Shown one piece after another: positions 25,386 through 33,721 of a stretch of DNA of 64,000 nt. Where the stretch lies: NCBI GenBank assembly GCA_038258425.1, contig JBBSPV010000008.1, positions 35,631-99,630 on the forward strand, read 5' to 3'. The stretch comes from DATLGB01 sp038258425 (GTDB lineage Bacteria; Actinomycetota; Thermoleophilia; Solirubrobacterales; Solirubrobacteraceae). Each line of letters starts with the position of its first letter. Position 1 is the first letter of the stretch. Made by a program: the position numbers and the translations under genes. The notes under the pieces were generated by a model. It was not told the origin of the DNA. It did no database searches and worked only from the letters and a program-made list of their open reading frames with translations.

Positions 25386-26112
25386 GGCGCGCCGCCTCCG
25401 CCTCCGCCGCGAAGCCACCCCACGCCACGCGCTGGGCCAGCCAGTCGACGTAGGCGTCCGCCGGCCGGCCCCCGAGCCACGCGGGCGGGACCTCGTCGAG
25501 CACCGCCTGCACGGCCGGGCGGTCCAGCCGCAGCGCCAGCCGCTCGTGCGCCTCGAGGATCGAGGCCGCCCGCGGGAGCAGCACGTGGTCGGCGATCATC
25601 GCAAACGGCCTTCGCGCCTCGGCCGCCAGGTCCTCGCTCGCATGCTGGCGGTACAGGGCGGCGCCGTGGTCGATCAGCCACGGGCGGCCGTGCCAGGTGA
25701 GGAGGTTCGGGTTGCGCGGCGTGCGGTCGACGTTGGTGATCAGCGCGTCGAGCCAGACCACCTCGGCCGCGAGCTCGGGCCCGGCCCCGCCGTCGTAGGG
25801 CAGCGCGCCCGGCAGGAAGTCGAGGCCGGCGTTGAGGCCCGGCGACGCCTCGATGAGCTCCTGGATCTCCGGATCGGGCTCGGCGGCCGCGAGCACCGGG
25901 TCGAGCTCGAGGAGCACGAGCTCGGGCACGGGCAGGCCCACGGTGCGGGCGAGCTCTCCGCCGACGAGCTCGGCCACGAGCGCGAGCGGCCCTTGTCCCG
26001 CGCCGCGGAACTTCAGGACGTAGAGGCCGTCGTCGTCGCCCTCGACCAGGCCCGGCATCGAGCCGCCCTCGCGCAGCGGCGCGACGTAGCGCGTGGCGGC
26101 CACGGTCCTCAC
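25375..26112 (-). CDS. HipA-like kinase (HipA_2 type)
   Basis: 245 residues. The compact kinase-like core shows LYVLKFRGAG (ATP-binding Lys), ALITNVDRTPRNPNLL (catalytic loop with Asp and Asn) and WLIDHGAAL (the metal-binding Asp of the DFG-like motif). HipA proteins phosphorylate protein substrates, such as glutamyl-tRNA synthetase in E. coli; this shorter branch is uncharacterised. GTG 26112 is chosen at the start of the homologous region. The DUF3037 gene overlaps its 3' end. Classical hipB is not adjacent. Confidence 0.78.
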   Translation of the reverse strand: MRTVAATRYVAPLREGGSMPGLVEGDDDGLYVLKFRGAGQGPLALVAELVGGELARTVGLPVPELVLLELDPVLAAAEPDPEIQELIEASPGLNAGLDFLPGALPYDGGAGPELAAEVVWLDALITNVDRTPRNPNLLTWHGRPWLIDHGAALYRQHASEDLAAEARRPFAMIADHVLLPRAASILEAHERLALRLDRPAVQAVLDEVPPAWLGGRPADAYVDWLAQRVAWGGFAAEAEAARRGR

Positions 26113-26233
26113 CGGGCCTCCGGGACGTTGCGGCGCGGCCGGACCACGCCGGCCAGCGTACGGCGGGTCGGGCGGGGCCGCGGTCGGTACTCGCCTCCCG
26201 CGACCCGCCGGTCCTCGACGCGCGCGGGGGCGC

Positions 26234-26260
26234 GGACCCTGGGACATGGGTCCTGGGACC
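26234..26260. repeat. interleaved inverted/direct repeat upstream of the aldo/keto reductase
   Basis: GGACCC (26234-26239) and GGGTCC (26248-26253) form an inverted repeat with an 8-nt loop. GGTCC (26249-26253) also pairs with GGACC (26256-26260). CCTGGGAC occurs twice, 14 nt apart. It lies 41 nt before ATG 26302 and may be an operator or a dispersed repeat. Confidence 0.4.
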
Positions 26261-26301
26261 TGCCGGTTTTGCCCCCGTCCCGGCTCGGGAAGGCTCACGC
26301 C

Positions 26302-27351
26302 ATGGACTACCGCACCCTCGGACGCAGCGGCCTGCGCGTCTCCACCATGACCCTCGGCACCATGGGCTTCGGGGGCAGCGGCGACTTCAAGGGCGTCGGC
26401 GAGCTCGGCGTGGACGACGCCAAGCGCCAGTTCGACGTCTGCCTCGACCACGGGGTCAACTTCGTGGACACCGCCAACATGTACTCCACCGGGCTGTCGG
26501 AGGAGATCGTCGGCGAGGCGCTCGAGGGCCGGCGCGACCGGCTGCTAATCGCCACGAAGGTCCGCTTCGCCATGGGTGAGGGCCCCAATGACGCCGGCCT
26601 GAGCCGCCACCACGTCATCGCGTCGGTCGAGGCGTCGCTGCGGCGCCTGCGGGCCGACCACCTCGACCTCCTGCAGCTGCACGAGTGGGACGGTGAGACG
26701 CCGCTGGAGGAGACCCTCGAGGCACTCGACACGCTCGTGCGCTCGGGCAAGGTCCGCTACGTCGGCGCCTCCAACTACACGGCCTGGCAGCTCATGAAGG
26801 CGCTCGGCGTCAGCGAGCGCCACCACTTCCAGCGCTTCGTGTCCAACCAGATCCACTACACGCCCCAGGCTCGCGAGGCGGAGTTCGAGATCCTCGCGGC
26901 CGGGGCCGACCAGGGCGTCGGGACCATGGTCTGGAGCCCGCTGGCCGGCGGTCTGCTCTCGGGCAAGTACCGCCGCGGCCAGGAGGGTCCGGAGGGCTCG
27001 CGCCACGTCGGGGACTGGGACGAGCCGCCCGTCTACGACGAGGACCGCCTCTACGACATCGTCGAGGCGCTCGTGGCCGTCGGCGAGGCGCACGACGTCT
27101 CCGCCGCCCAGGTGACGCTCGCCTGGCTGCTCACGCGCCCGACGGTCGACACCCTCGTGATCGCCGCGCGGACGGAGGAGCAGCTCGCCGACAACCTCGC
27201 CGCCGCGGAGCTGACGCTCACCGACGAGGAGCTCGCCCGCATCGAGCAGGTCAGCCGGCCCGACCTCCCCTATCCACTCTGGCACCAGGCGGCGAACGCG
27301 TCCGAGCGCTTCTCGGCCAACGACCACGCGCTGCTCGAGCCCTGGCTGTAG
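26302..27351 (+). CDS. aldo/keto reductase
   Basis: 349 residues, a TIM-barrel NADPH oxidoreductase of the YajO/Tas-like group. The catalytic Asp-Tyr-Lys-His set is visible: D in FVDTANMYS with its Tyr, Lys in IATKVRF, His in LLQLHEWD. NADP-binding segments are WSPLAGGLLSGKY and VIAARTEEQLADN. It reduces aldehydes or ketones; the natural substrate is unknown. ATG 26302 follows a GGGAAGG ribosome site. Confidence 0.9.
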   Translation: MDYRTLGRSGLRVSTMTLGTMGFGGSGDFKGVGELGVDDAKRQFDVCLDHGVNFVDTANMYSTGLSEEIVGEALEGRRDRLLIATKVRFAMGEGPNDAGLSRHHVIASVEASLRRLRADHLDLLQLHEWDGETPLEETLEALDTLVRSGKVRYVGASNYTAWQLMKALGVSERHHFQRFVSNQIHYTPQAREAEFEILAAGADQGVGTMVWSPLAGGLLSGKYRRGQEGPEGSRHVGDWDEPPVYDEDRLYDIVEALVAVGEAHDVSAAQVTLAWLLTRPTVDTLVIAARTEEQLADNLAAAELTLTDEELARIEQVSRPDLPYPLWHQAANASERFSANDHALLEPWL

Positions 27352-27372
27352 CCGGGGCGGCGGCTGGGCGTT

Positions 27373-27735
27373 TCAGGCGTCGCGGTGGACCGTTTCCGGG
27401 GAGAAGGCCGGCAGGCACACCGCGACGTACTCGGCGCCGTCCGGCCCGGGCGAGGAGTAGCGGATCCGCTCACCGGCGCGCACGACGACGGCCTGGCCGG
27501 CCGCGACGTGGAGCGTCCCGCTGTCCGAGTCGACCTGCAGGGCGCCGGCGAGCACGAGCGTCCACTCGTCGAACTCCGGCGTCTGGAAGGGCTCCGACCA
27601 GCCGGAGGGCGAGCGCATCCGGGCGACGCTCACGCGCTCCTCAGCGCTGTTGACCCGGCCGACGTGCTCCGCGATGACCTTCGGCGGCTCGCCCGCCGCC
27701 TCGACGCGGGTGGGTGCGGCGATCAGCTCGGGCAT
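27373..27735 (-). CDS. small cupin protein
   Basis: 120 residues forming one cupin barrel (TPEFDEWTLVLAGALQV, then GQAVVVRAGERIRYSSPG). The first metal motif lacks the usual His-x-His (it reads FDEWT), so metal binding may be altered or lost. ATG 27735 is supported by a -10 box 7 nt upstream; the longer frame from 27852 is not. Confidence 0.72.
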   Translation of the reverse strand: MPELIAAPTRVEAAGEPPKVIAEHVGRVNSAEERVSVARMRSPSGWSEPFQTPEFDEWTLVLAGALQVDSDSGTLHVAAGQAVVVRAGERIRYSSPGPDGAEYVAVCLPAFSPETVHRDA

Positions 27736-27742
27736 GCGCGGG

Positions 27743-27748
27743 ACGCTA
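27743..27748 (-). promoter_or_regulatory. -10 box TAGCGT of the 120-aa cupin gene
   Basis: Minus-strand TAGCGT ends 7 nt before ATG 27735, a leaderless arrangement. Confidence 0.42.
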
Positions 27749-27885
27749 GCCACCGGGGGCTGGGCGCCCGCCGGCGGGCGGTCAGTCGCGAGCGTCAGTC
27801 GCCGTCTGGTCGCCCGAACGACCACCTGGCGACTGTCGCTCCCGGACGGCACCGAAGCGGCCCTCGTGCGTCTCCACGAGGCTCG

Positions 27886-28755
27886 TCACCCGGCCCGGTC
27901 GCCGATCAGCCGGAGGATCGGGACCTCGGGCGGGGCGAGCAGGCGCACGGCGCGACCGGTCTCCCCCACGCCGCGCGAGACGAACAGGTGGCGGCCCTGC
28001 TCGACGACGTGGCCGTCCTTGAAGCGCGTGCCGTGCCGGCTCGGCAGCACCCGGCGGCGCAGCCCGGGCAGGTCGACCTGGGCGCCGTGCAGGTGGCCGG
28101 CGAGGGTGAGCGCGACGCGGGCCGGGACCTGCGGGAAGACGTCGGGCTCGTGGGTGAGCAGCAGGACCGGCTCGCCGGACGGCACCGCGGCGAGCGCGTC
28201 GCCGACGCGCGCCTCGCGGCGGCCGAGATCGCCCGTACCCGCGACCCACAGCGGGCTGCCGGGCGCCGCGACGCGGACCGCGGCGTTCTCGAGCACCCGC
28301 AGGCCGGCGTGCTCGAGGGCGAGGCGCATGCCGACGCCCTCCTGGGACCAGTCGTGGTTGCCGAGGACGACATGGACGCCGAACGGCGCCCGCAGGTGCA
28401 CGAGCCGGCGGACGACGGCGTCGGGCGCCAGCCGGCGGCCGCCCGCGACGTCGGCGTCCACGTAGTCGCCGACGAGGGCGACGAGGTCCGGCCGCGCGGC
28501 CCGGACGGCGTCGACGACCGCGCTCACCCGGTCGGCGCCCACGTGCGGCCCGCCGGCGTGCAGATCGGCGATCACCGCGACCCGCAGGCCGTCGAGGCGG
28601 CTCGGCCAGTGCGGCAGGGTCAGTTCGAGCTCCGGCAGCCGCAGCCGCCGCGGCTCCACCCACCGCGCCCAGCCCGCGACCGCCGCCAGGCCGCCCGCCA
28701 CCCCGCCCGCGGCGACCAGCGCGCCGGGGCGCTCGGAGACGGACGGGACGCGCAC
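27886..28755 (-). CDS. calcineurin-like metallophosphoesterase (YkuE type)
   Basis: 289 residues. An N-terminal hydrophobic segment (about 11-27) anchors the protein. The dinuclear-metal motifs follow in order: ADLHAGG, GDYVDAD, GNHDWS, THEPD and AGHLHGAQ. This matches the YkuE/UDP-diacylglucosamine-hydrolase-like group, with a predicted phosphoesterase active site outside the membrane. GTG 28755 is 23 nt from the divergent thioesterase gene. Confidence 0.87.
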   Translation of the reverse strand: MRVPSVSERPGALVAAGGVAGGLAAVAGWARWVEPRRLRLPELELTLPHWPSRLDGLRVAVIADLHAGGPHVGADRVSAVVDAVRAARPDLVALVGDYVDADVAGGRRLAPDAVVRRLVHLRAPFGVHVVLGNHDWSQEGVGMRLALEHAGLRVLENAAVRVAAPGSPLWVAGTGDLGRREARVGDALAAVPSGEPVLLLTHEPDVFPQVPARVALTLAGHLHGAQVDLPGLRRRVLPSRHGTRFKDGHVVEQGRHLFVSRGVGETGRAVRLLAPPEVPILRLIGDRAG

Positions 28756-28761
28756 GATCCG

Positions 28762-28767
28762 TATTGT
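28762..28767 (+). promoter_or_regulatory. -10 box TATTGT of the thioesterase gene
   Basis: TATTGT ends 11 nt before ATG 28779, in a 23-nt divergent gap, indicating leaderless transcription. Confidence 0.42.
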
Positions 28768-28778
28768 CGTCGCCGCCG

Positions 28779-29582
28779 ATGGCCGACATCCCCACCGCGC
28801 TCTACGAGGCCGACGGCGACCTCCTGCGCCCCACGGTCCTGACCCGCGGCCCGTGGGACCCGGGCAGCCAGCACGCCGGCCCGCCGTCGGCCCTGCTCGC
28901 CCGCGCGGTCGAGGCCGAGGCCGGCATCGCCGACGGCCAGGTGGTGCGGCTGGCGATCGACATCCTGCGGCCCGTGCCGCTCGCCCCGCTGCGCACGCAG
29001 GCGCGCGTGCTGCGGCCGGGCCGGCGCGTCGAGCAGCTCGAGGCGACCCTCCTGCTCGCCGCCGACGACACGCCGCTCATGCGGGCGCGCGCCTGGCGGA
29101 TGCGGGCCGCGGCCGCCGACCTGCCCGCGGGGCTGGCGCACCCCGACCCGCCGCCTGCCGGGCCGGACGGCCTGCCGGCGGCGCCGCGCCCGAGCTTCTT
29201 CCTCTCGGACGAGTCCTACTTCTCCAGCCTGGAGTGGCGCTTCGCCGAGGGCGACTTCGAGGCGGCCGGGCCCGCCGCCTGCTGGACGCGCCTGCGGGCG
29301 CCCCTCGTGGCCGGCGAGCCGGCTGCGCCCGTCGAGCACCTGCTCGTCATGTGCGACGCCGCCAGCGGCGTCTCGGCGACGCTCGACTGGACCGCGTGGA
29401 CCTTCGTCAACGTGGACCTCTCCGTCGCCCTCGAGCGCCCGCCCGAGGGCGAGTGGCTCGCCATGGTCGCGCGCACGCGGCCGGGCGAGGCGGGCGCGGG
29501 CGTGTGCTCGGCCACGTTGCACGACGCCCGCGGCCGGGTCGGCAGCTCCAGCCAGGCCCTGCTGCTCGCCCGCCGTCAGTAG
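28779..29582 (+). CDS. TesB-like acyl-CoA thioesterase
   Basis: 267 residues with two hotdog domains as in the actinobacterial TesB-like family. The N-terminal domain carries GPWDPGSQHAGPPSALLARAVE and the C-terminal one CDAASGVSATLDWTAWTFVNVDL. It should hydrolyse acyl-CoA or related thioesters. ATG 28779 is selected because a -10 box lies 11 nt upstream and the longer frame adds only MSSPP. Its end overlaps the convergent CNT transporter gene by 7 nt. Confidence 0.82.
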   Translation: MADIPTALYEADGDLLRPTVLTRGPWDPGSQHAGPPSALLARAVEAEAGIADGQVVRLAIDILRPVPLAPLRTQARVLRPGRRVEQLEATLLLAADDTPLMRARAWRMRAAAADLPAGLAHPDPPPAGPDGLPAAPRPSFFLSDESYFSSLEWRFAEGDFEAAGPAACWTRLRAPLVAGEPAAPVEHLLVMCDAASGVSATLDWTAWTFVNVDLSVALERPPEGEWLAMVARTRPGEAGAGVCSATLHDARGRVGSSSQALLLARRQ

Positions 29583-30799
29583 GAGGCAACGACGCCGGCG
29601 ATCGCCGCGTTGGAGAGGTTGACGAGCGAGCCCGCCAGCAGGGCCTTGAGACCGAAGCGCGCGACGTCGCCCCGCCGCTCCGGCGCGAGGGAGCCGAAGG
29701 CGCCGATCTGGATCGCGATGGAGGCGAAGTTCGCGAAGCCCGCGAGCGCGAAGGTCGTCACCACGACGGTCTTCGGCGCCAGCTGGTCGACCTTCGGGCC
29801 GAAGTCCGCGAAGGCCACGAACTCGTTGAGCACCGTCTTCTCCCCGATGAAGCTGCCGGCCTGCGCCGCCTCGCTCCACGGCACCCCGATGGCCCAGGCG
29901 ACGGGCGAGCCGACCCAGCCGAGCACCCGCTGGAAGGTCAGGTCGTCGTAGCCGAACCAGCCGCCGATGCCGCTGAGGATGCCGTTGGCCATGGCGATCA
30001 GGGCGACGAAGCCGATCAGCAGGGCTCCGACGATGACGGCGAGCCGGCCACCGCTCAGCGCCCCCCGCCCGGCCGCGTCGATGACGTTGGCCGATTCCTC
30101 GTCGCGCACGGACCGGACGTCGGCCTGGACCCGCTCGGCCTCCGTCTCCGGCATGAGCAGCTTGGCGACCATCAGCGACGCCGGCGCGTTCATGACGCTC
30201 GCGGCGAGCAGGTAGGGCAGCGGCGCGCCGAGCAGCGCGTAGCCGACGAGCGTCGACCCCGCGACGGACGCGAAGCCACCCGTCATGATCGCGAACAGCT
30301 CCGACCGGGTCAGGCTCTTGAGGTACGGCGCGATCAGCAGCGGCGCCTCCGACTGCCCGAGGAAGATGACGGTCGAGGACCAGACGGACTCGACCTTGCT
30401 CGTGCCGAGGACCTTGGCGATGGCGCCGCCGACGAGGTCGACGAAGACCTGGATGACCCGCAGGTAGTAGAGGATGCCGATCAGCGTGCCGAGGAAGATG
30501 ATCACCGGCAGCACCTGGAACGCGAAGATCGTCTCGTTCTTGCCCGCGGTCTTGAGCACCGGCCCGAAGAGGAACTGCGAGCCCTCGTCCGTGTAGCCGA
30601 TCAGCGCCTCGACCTGGCCGGCGAGGAAGTCCAGGGCGTCGCGGCCCGGGCCCCAGCGCAGCACGAGCACGGCGAAGGCGATCTGGAAGAGCAGGGCCAG
30701 GAGCACCGTGCGGAGGCGGATGCGGCTGCGGTGGCTCGAGAGCAGGACGCAGAGCCCGAGGATCGCGACCAGGCCGATGAGGCCCTGCAGGCGATCCAT
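29576..30799 (-). CDS. concentrative nucleoside transporter (NupC/CNT family)
   Basis: 407 residues with CNT architecture: three N-terminal helices, the nucleoside-recognition gate domain, and C-terminal signatures GEKTVLNEFVAF and ALAGFANFASIAIQIG. The pair IFLGQSEAPLLI is another CNT signature. It imports nucleosides with H+ or Na+. The gene follows thymidine phosphorylase (stop to start 4 nt), so uptake and phosphorolysis are co-expressed. Confidence 0.93.
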   Translation of the reverse strand: MDRLQGLIGLVAILGLCVLLSSHRSRIRLRTVLLALLFQIAFAVLVLRWGPGRDALDFLAGQVEALIGYTDEGSQFLFGPVLKTAGKNETIFAFQVLPVIIFLGTLIGILYYLRVIQVFVDLVGGAIAKVLGTSKVESVWSSTVIFLGQSEAPLLIAPYLKSLTRSELFAIMTGGFASVAGSTLVGYALLGAPLPYLLAASVMNAPASLMVAKLLMPETEAERVQADVRSVRDEESANVIDAAGRGALSGGRLAVIVGALLIGFVALIAMANGILSGIGGWFGYDDLTFQRVLGWVGSPVAWAIGVPWSEAAQAGSFIGEKTVLNEFVAFADFGPKVDQLAPKTVVVTTFALAGFANFASIAIQIGAFGSLAPERRGDVARFGLKALLAGSLVNLSNAAIAGVVASY

Positions 30800-30803
30800 G
30801 GCC

Positions 30804-32069
30804 TCAGACCTCCCCGAGGAGGTGCGGCGGCGCCGTCACCGGCGCGTCGGCCAGCTCGAGCGCCTCGCGCGCGAAGCCCTCGGCCGCGTCGGCGGCGCGG
30901 TCGCCGTACAGCCGGGCCACGGGCTGGCCGGCGCCGACCTCGTCCCCGACGCGCACGAGCACCTCCACCCCGGCGCCGGGGTCGATCGAGTCATCCTTGC
31001 GGCGCCGCCCGGCGCCGAGGGCCAGTGAGGCCCGCGCGATGCCGAGCGCGTCGAAGCGCGCGACGTGGCCGTCGCTCGGCGCCTGCAGCTCCCGCACGTG
31101 GCCGGAGACCGGCAGGTCCTCCAGCGCGTCGGCGTCGCCGCCCTGGCCCGTGACGACCTCGCGCAGCTTGGCGTGCGCCGCGCCGCCGGCCAGCGCCTCG
31201 TCGACCCGGGCGCCGGCGTCGGGCTCGCCGGCGAGCTCGAGCAGCCGGCGGGCCTCGTCGCGGGCGACGGCGTCGAGGTCGGGGCTCGTCGGCTCGCCGC
31301 GCAGGAAGGCGACGCTCTCGCGCACCTCGAGCGCGTTGCCGACGGCCTGGCCGAGCGCCGCGCCCATGTCGGTGATCACGGCGGACGCCGTGATCCCCAG
31401 GGCGGCGCTGAGGCGCACGAGGAGCCCCGCCAGCGCCTCGGCGTCCTCGAGGGTCTTCATGAACGCGCCCGAGCCGCACTTGACGTCGTAGAGCAGGTGG
31501 CCGGCGCCGGTGGCCGCCTTCTTGGAGACGATGGAGGAGCCGATCAGCGGCATGGAGTCCACGGTGCCCGTCGTGTCGCGCAGCGCGTAGATCGCCTTGT
31601 CGGCCGGCGCGAGGTCCCCCGCCTCGCCGATCGCGAGCCCGACGGACTCCACCTGGGAGCGGAAGGCGTCCTCGCTCAGGGCGGTCGAGAGGCCGGGGAT
31701 CGACTCGAGCTTGTCGATCGTGCCTCCGGTGATGCCGAGCCCGCGGCCCGAGAGCTTGGCCACCTTCACCCCGCAGGCGGCGACGATCGGCATGGCCGTG
31801 AGCGTCACCTTGTCCCCCACCCCGCCGGTGGAGTGCTTGTCGACGCAGTCCGGGAACGCGTAGCGCGGCCCGGAGTCGGCCATCGTCCGCGTCAGCGCGA
31901 GCGTCTCCTCGAAGCTCATGCCCTGCAGGAGGATGGCCATGAGCAGGGCCGACATCTGCTCGTCCGCGGCCTCGCCACGGACGTAGTCGGCCACGACCCG
32001 CTCGATCAGCTCGTCGGGCAGCGCGCCGGCCGTCTTCTTGACCTCGATCGCGTCGAGCACGGCCGGCAT
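30804..32069 (-). CDS. deoA: thymidine phosphorylase
   Basis: 421 residues of the pyrimidine nucleoside phosphorylase family. The phosphate/glycosyl-binding segments DKHSTGGVGDKVTL, SGRGLGITGGTIDKLESI and VKCGSGAFMKT are present, followed by the C-terminal PYNP domain (DDSIDPGAGVEVLVRVGDEV). It splits thymidine or other pyrimidine nucleosides to base plus (deoxy)ribose 1-phosphate. ATG 32069 is used; ATG 32096 would add nine residues. The divergent phosphosugar mutase at 32107 can isomerise the pentose 1-phosphate product. Confidence 0.93.
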   Translation of the reverse strand: MPAVLDAIEVKKTAGALPDELIERVVADYVRGEAADEQMSALLMAILLQGMSFEETLALTRTMADSGPRYAFPDCVDKHSTGGVGDKVTLTAMPIVAACGVKVAKLSGRGLGITGGTIDKLESIPGLSTALSEDAFRSQVESVGLAIGEAGDLAPADKAIYALRDTTGTVDSMPLIGSSIVSKKAATGAGHLLYDVKCGSGAFMKTLEDAEALAGLLVRLSAALGITASAVITDMGAALGQAVGNALEVRESVAFLRGEPTSPDLDAVARDEARRLLELAGEPDAGARVDEALAGGAAHAKLREVVTGQGGDADALEDLPVSGHVRELQAPSDGHVARFDALGIARASLALGAGRRRKDDSIDPGAGVEVLVRVGDEVGAGQPVARLYGDRAADAAEGFAREALELADAPVTAPPHLLGEV

Positions 32070-32106
32070 GGGATGCACCTTGCCCGCACCGGGCATGACG
32101 CATGCC

Positions 32107-33708
32107 ATGGAGGCGAGACTCGTCCATACGGTGCGCGACTGGGTCGCCGACGACCCCGACCCGGGGACGCGCAGGGAGCTCGAGGCGCTGCTCGAGGCGG
32201 GCGACGAGGCGGCGCTGCGCGATCGCGTCGACGGCCGGCTGCGCTTCGGCACCGCCGGGCTGCGCGGCCCGCTGCGCGGCGGGCCCAACGGCATGAACCG
32301 GGCGGTCGTGCGCCGCGCCGCCGCGGGCCTCGCCGCGCACCTGGGGCCGGGGCGCACCGTCGCCGTCGGCTACGACGCGCGCCACGGCAGCGCCGCGTTC
32401 GCCGAGGACTCCGCGCGCGTGCTCGCCGGCGCGGGCCTGCGGGCGGTCGTGCTGCCGCGCGCCCTGCCGACGCCGGTGCTCGCCTTCGCCGTGCGCGAGC
32501 TCGGAGCCGACGCCGGCGTGATGGTCACCGCGAGCCACAACCCGCCCCGGGACAACGGCTACAAGGTCTACCTCGGCGACGGTGCCCAGATCGTGCCGCC
32601 CGTCGACCGCGAGATCGAGGATGCGATCGGCGCCGTCGGGCGGCTGGCCGAGCTGCCGCTGGCGCCGGTCGCGGACGTCGAGCGCGCCGACGACGCCCTG
32701 GTGGACGCCTACCTCGACGCCACCGCGGCCCTGTCGCTGGTGCCCGACCGCGACGTCCGCGTCGCCTACACGCCGCTGCACGGCGTCGGCCGCGACCCGC
32801 TGCTGGCGCTCTTTCAGCGCGCCGGCTTCCCGGCCCCCGCGGTCGAGGCCGCCCAGGGGAACCCGGACCCCGACTTCCCCACGGTGACGTTCCCGAACCC
32901 GGAGGAGGCGGGGGCGATGGACCGCGCCCTCGCGCTCGGGCGGGCCTCGAAAGCCGACGTCGTCATCGCCAACGACCCGGACGCCGACCGCTGCGCCGTC
33001 GCGGTCGGCGACCGCCTGCTGCGCGGGGACGAGCTCGGCGCCCTGCTCGCCGACCACGTGCTGCGCCACCGGCCAGGGCCCGTGGCGACCTCGATCGTCT
33101 CCGCGACGCTGCTCGACCGGCTGGCCGCCGCCCACGGCGTCGCCTGCCACCGGACGCTGACCGGGTTCAAGTGGATCGCCCGCGCCGATCCGAACCTCGC
33201 CTACGGCTACGAGGAGGCGCTCGGCTACGCCGTCGGCCCGCACGTGGTGCGCGACAAGGACGGCCTGTCGGCGGCGCTGCTGGCCGCCGAGCTCGCCGCG
33301 AGCTGCCGCGCGGCGGGGCGCACGCTGCTTCACCGCCTCGACGACCTCGAGCGCGAGCACGGCGTCCATGCGACCGCCCAGCACGCGGTGCGCGTCGCCG
33401 ACCCCGCGGACATCAGCGCGGCCATGGAGCGCCTGCGCGCCGCCCCGGCCGCCGCGTTCGGGAGCCGGCGGGTGCGCGAGGCGACCGACCTGCTCGCCGG
33501 CGGCGCCGGCCTGCCGGCCGCCGACGTGCTCGTCTACGACCTCGACGACGCGCGCGTGGTGATCCGGCCGAGCGGGACGGAGCCGAAGCTCAAGGCCTAC
33601 CTCGAGGTCGTCGAGGCGGTGGCCGGCGACCTCGGCGCCGCCCGTGGGCGCGCGCACGCGGCGCTGGAGGAGCTGGAGGCCGCCGTCGCGGCGGCGATCG
33701 GGCTGTGA
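32107..33708 (+). CDS. phosphopentomutase/phosphoglucomutase (alpha-phosphohexomutase family)
   Basis: 533 residues with four mutase domains: the phosphoserine loop VTASHNPPRDNGYKVY, the Mg-binding NDPDADRCAVA, the sugar-binding GYEEALGYAVG and the phosphate-binding RPSGTEPKLKAY. PGM2-like enzymes of this length convert (deoxy)ribose 1-phosphate to the 5-phosphate. The divergent deoA-CNT operon argues for the phosphopentomutase role. ATG 32107 begins MEARLV; ATG 32095 is an alternative. Confidence 0.9.
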   Translation: MEARLVHTVRDWVADDPDPGTRRELEALLEAGDEAALRDRVDGRLRFGTAGLRGPLRGGPNGMNRAVVRRAAAGLAAHLGPGRTVAVGYDARHGSAAFAEDSARVLAGAGLRAVVLPRALPTPVLAFAVRELGADAGVMVTASHNPPRDNGYKVYLGDGAQIVPPVDREIEDAIGAVGRLAELPLAPVADVERADDALVDAYLDATAALSLVPDRDVRVAYTPLHGVGRDPLLALFQRAGFPAPAVEAAQGNPDPDFPTVTFPNPEEAGAMDRALALGRASKADVVIANDPDADRCAVAVGDRLLRGDELGALLADHVLRHRPGPVATSIVSATLLDRLAAAHGVACHRTLTGFKWIARADPNLAYGYEEALGYAVGPHVVRDKDGLSAALLAAELAASCRAAGRTLLHRLDDLEREHGVHATAQHAVRVADPADISAAMERLRAAPAAAFGSRRVREATDLLAGGAGLPAADVLVYDLDDARVVIRPSGTEPKLKAYLEVVEAVAGDLGAARGRAHAALEELEAAVAAAIGL

Positions 33709-33721
33709 GGCGACGCCGCGG

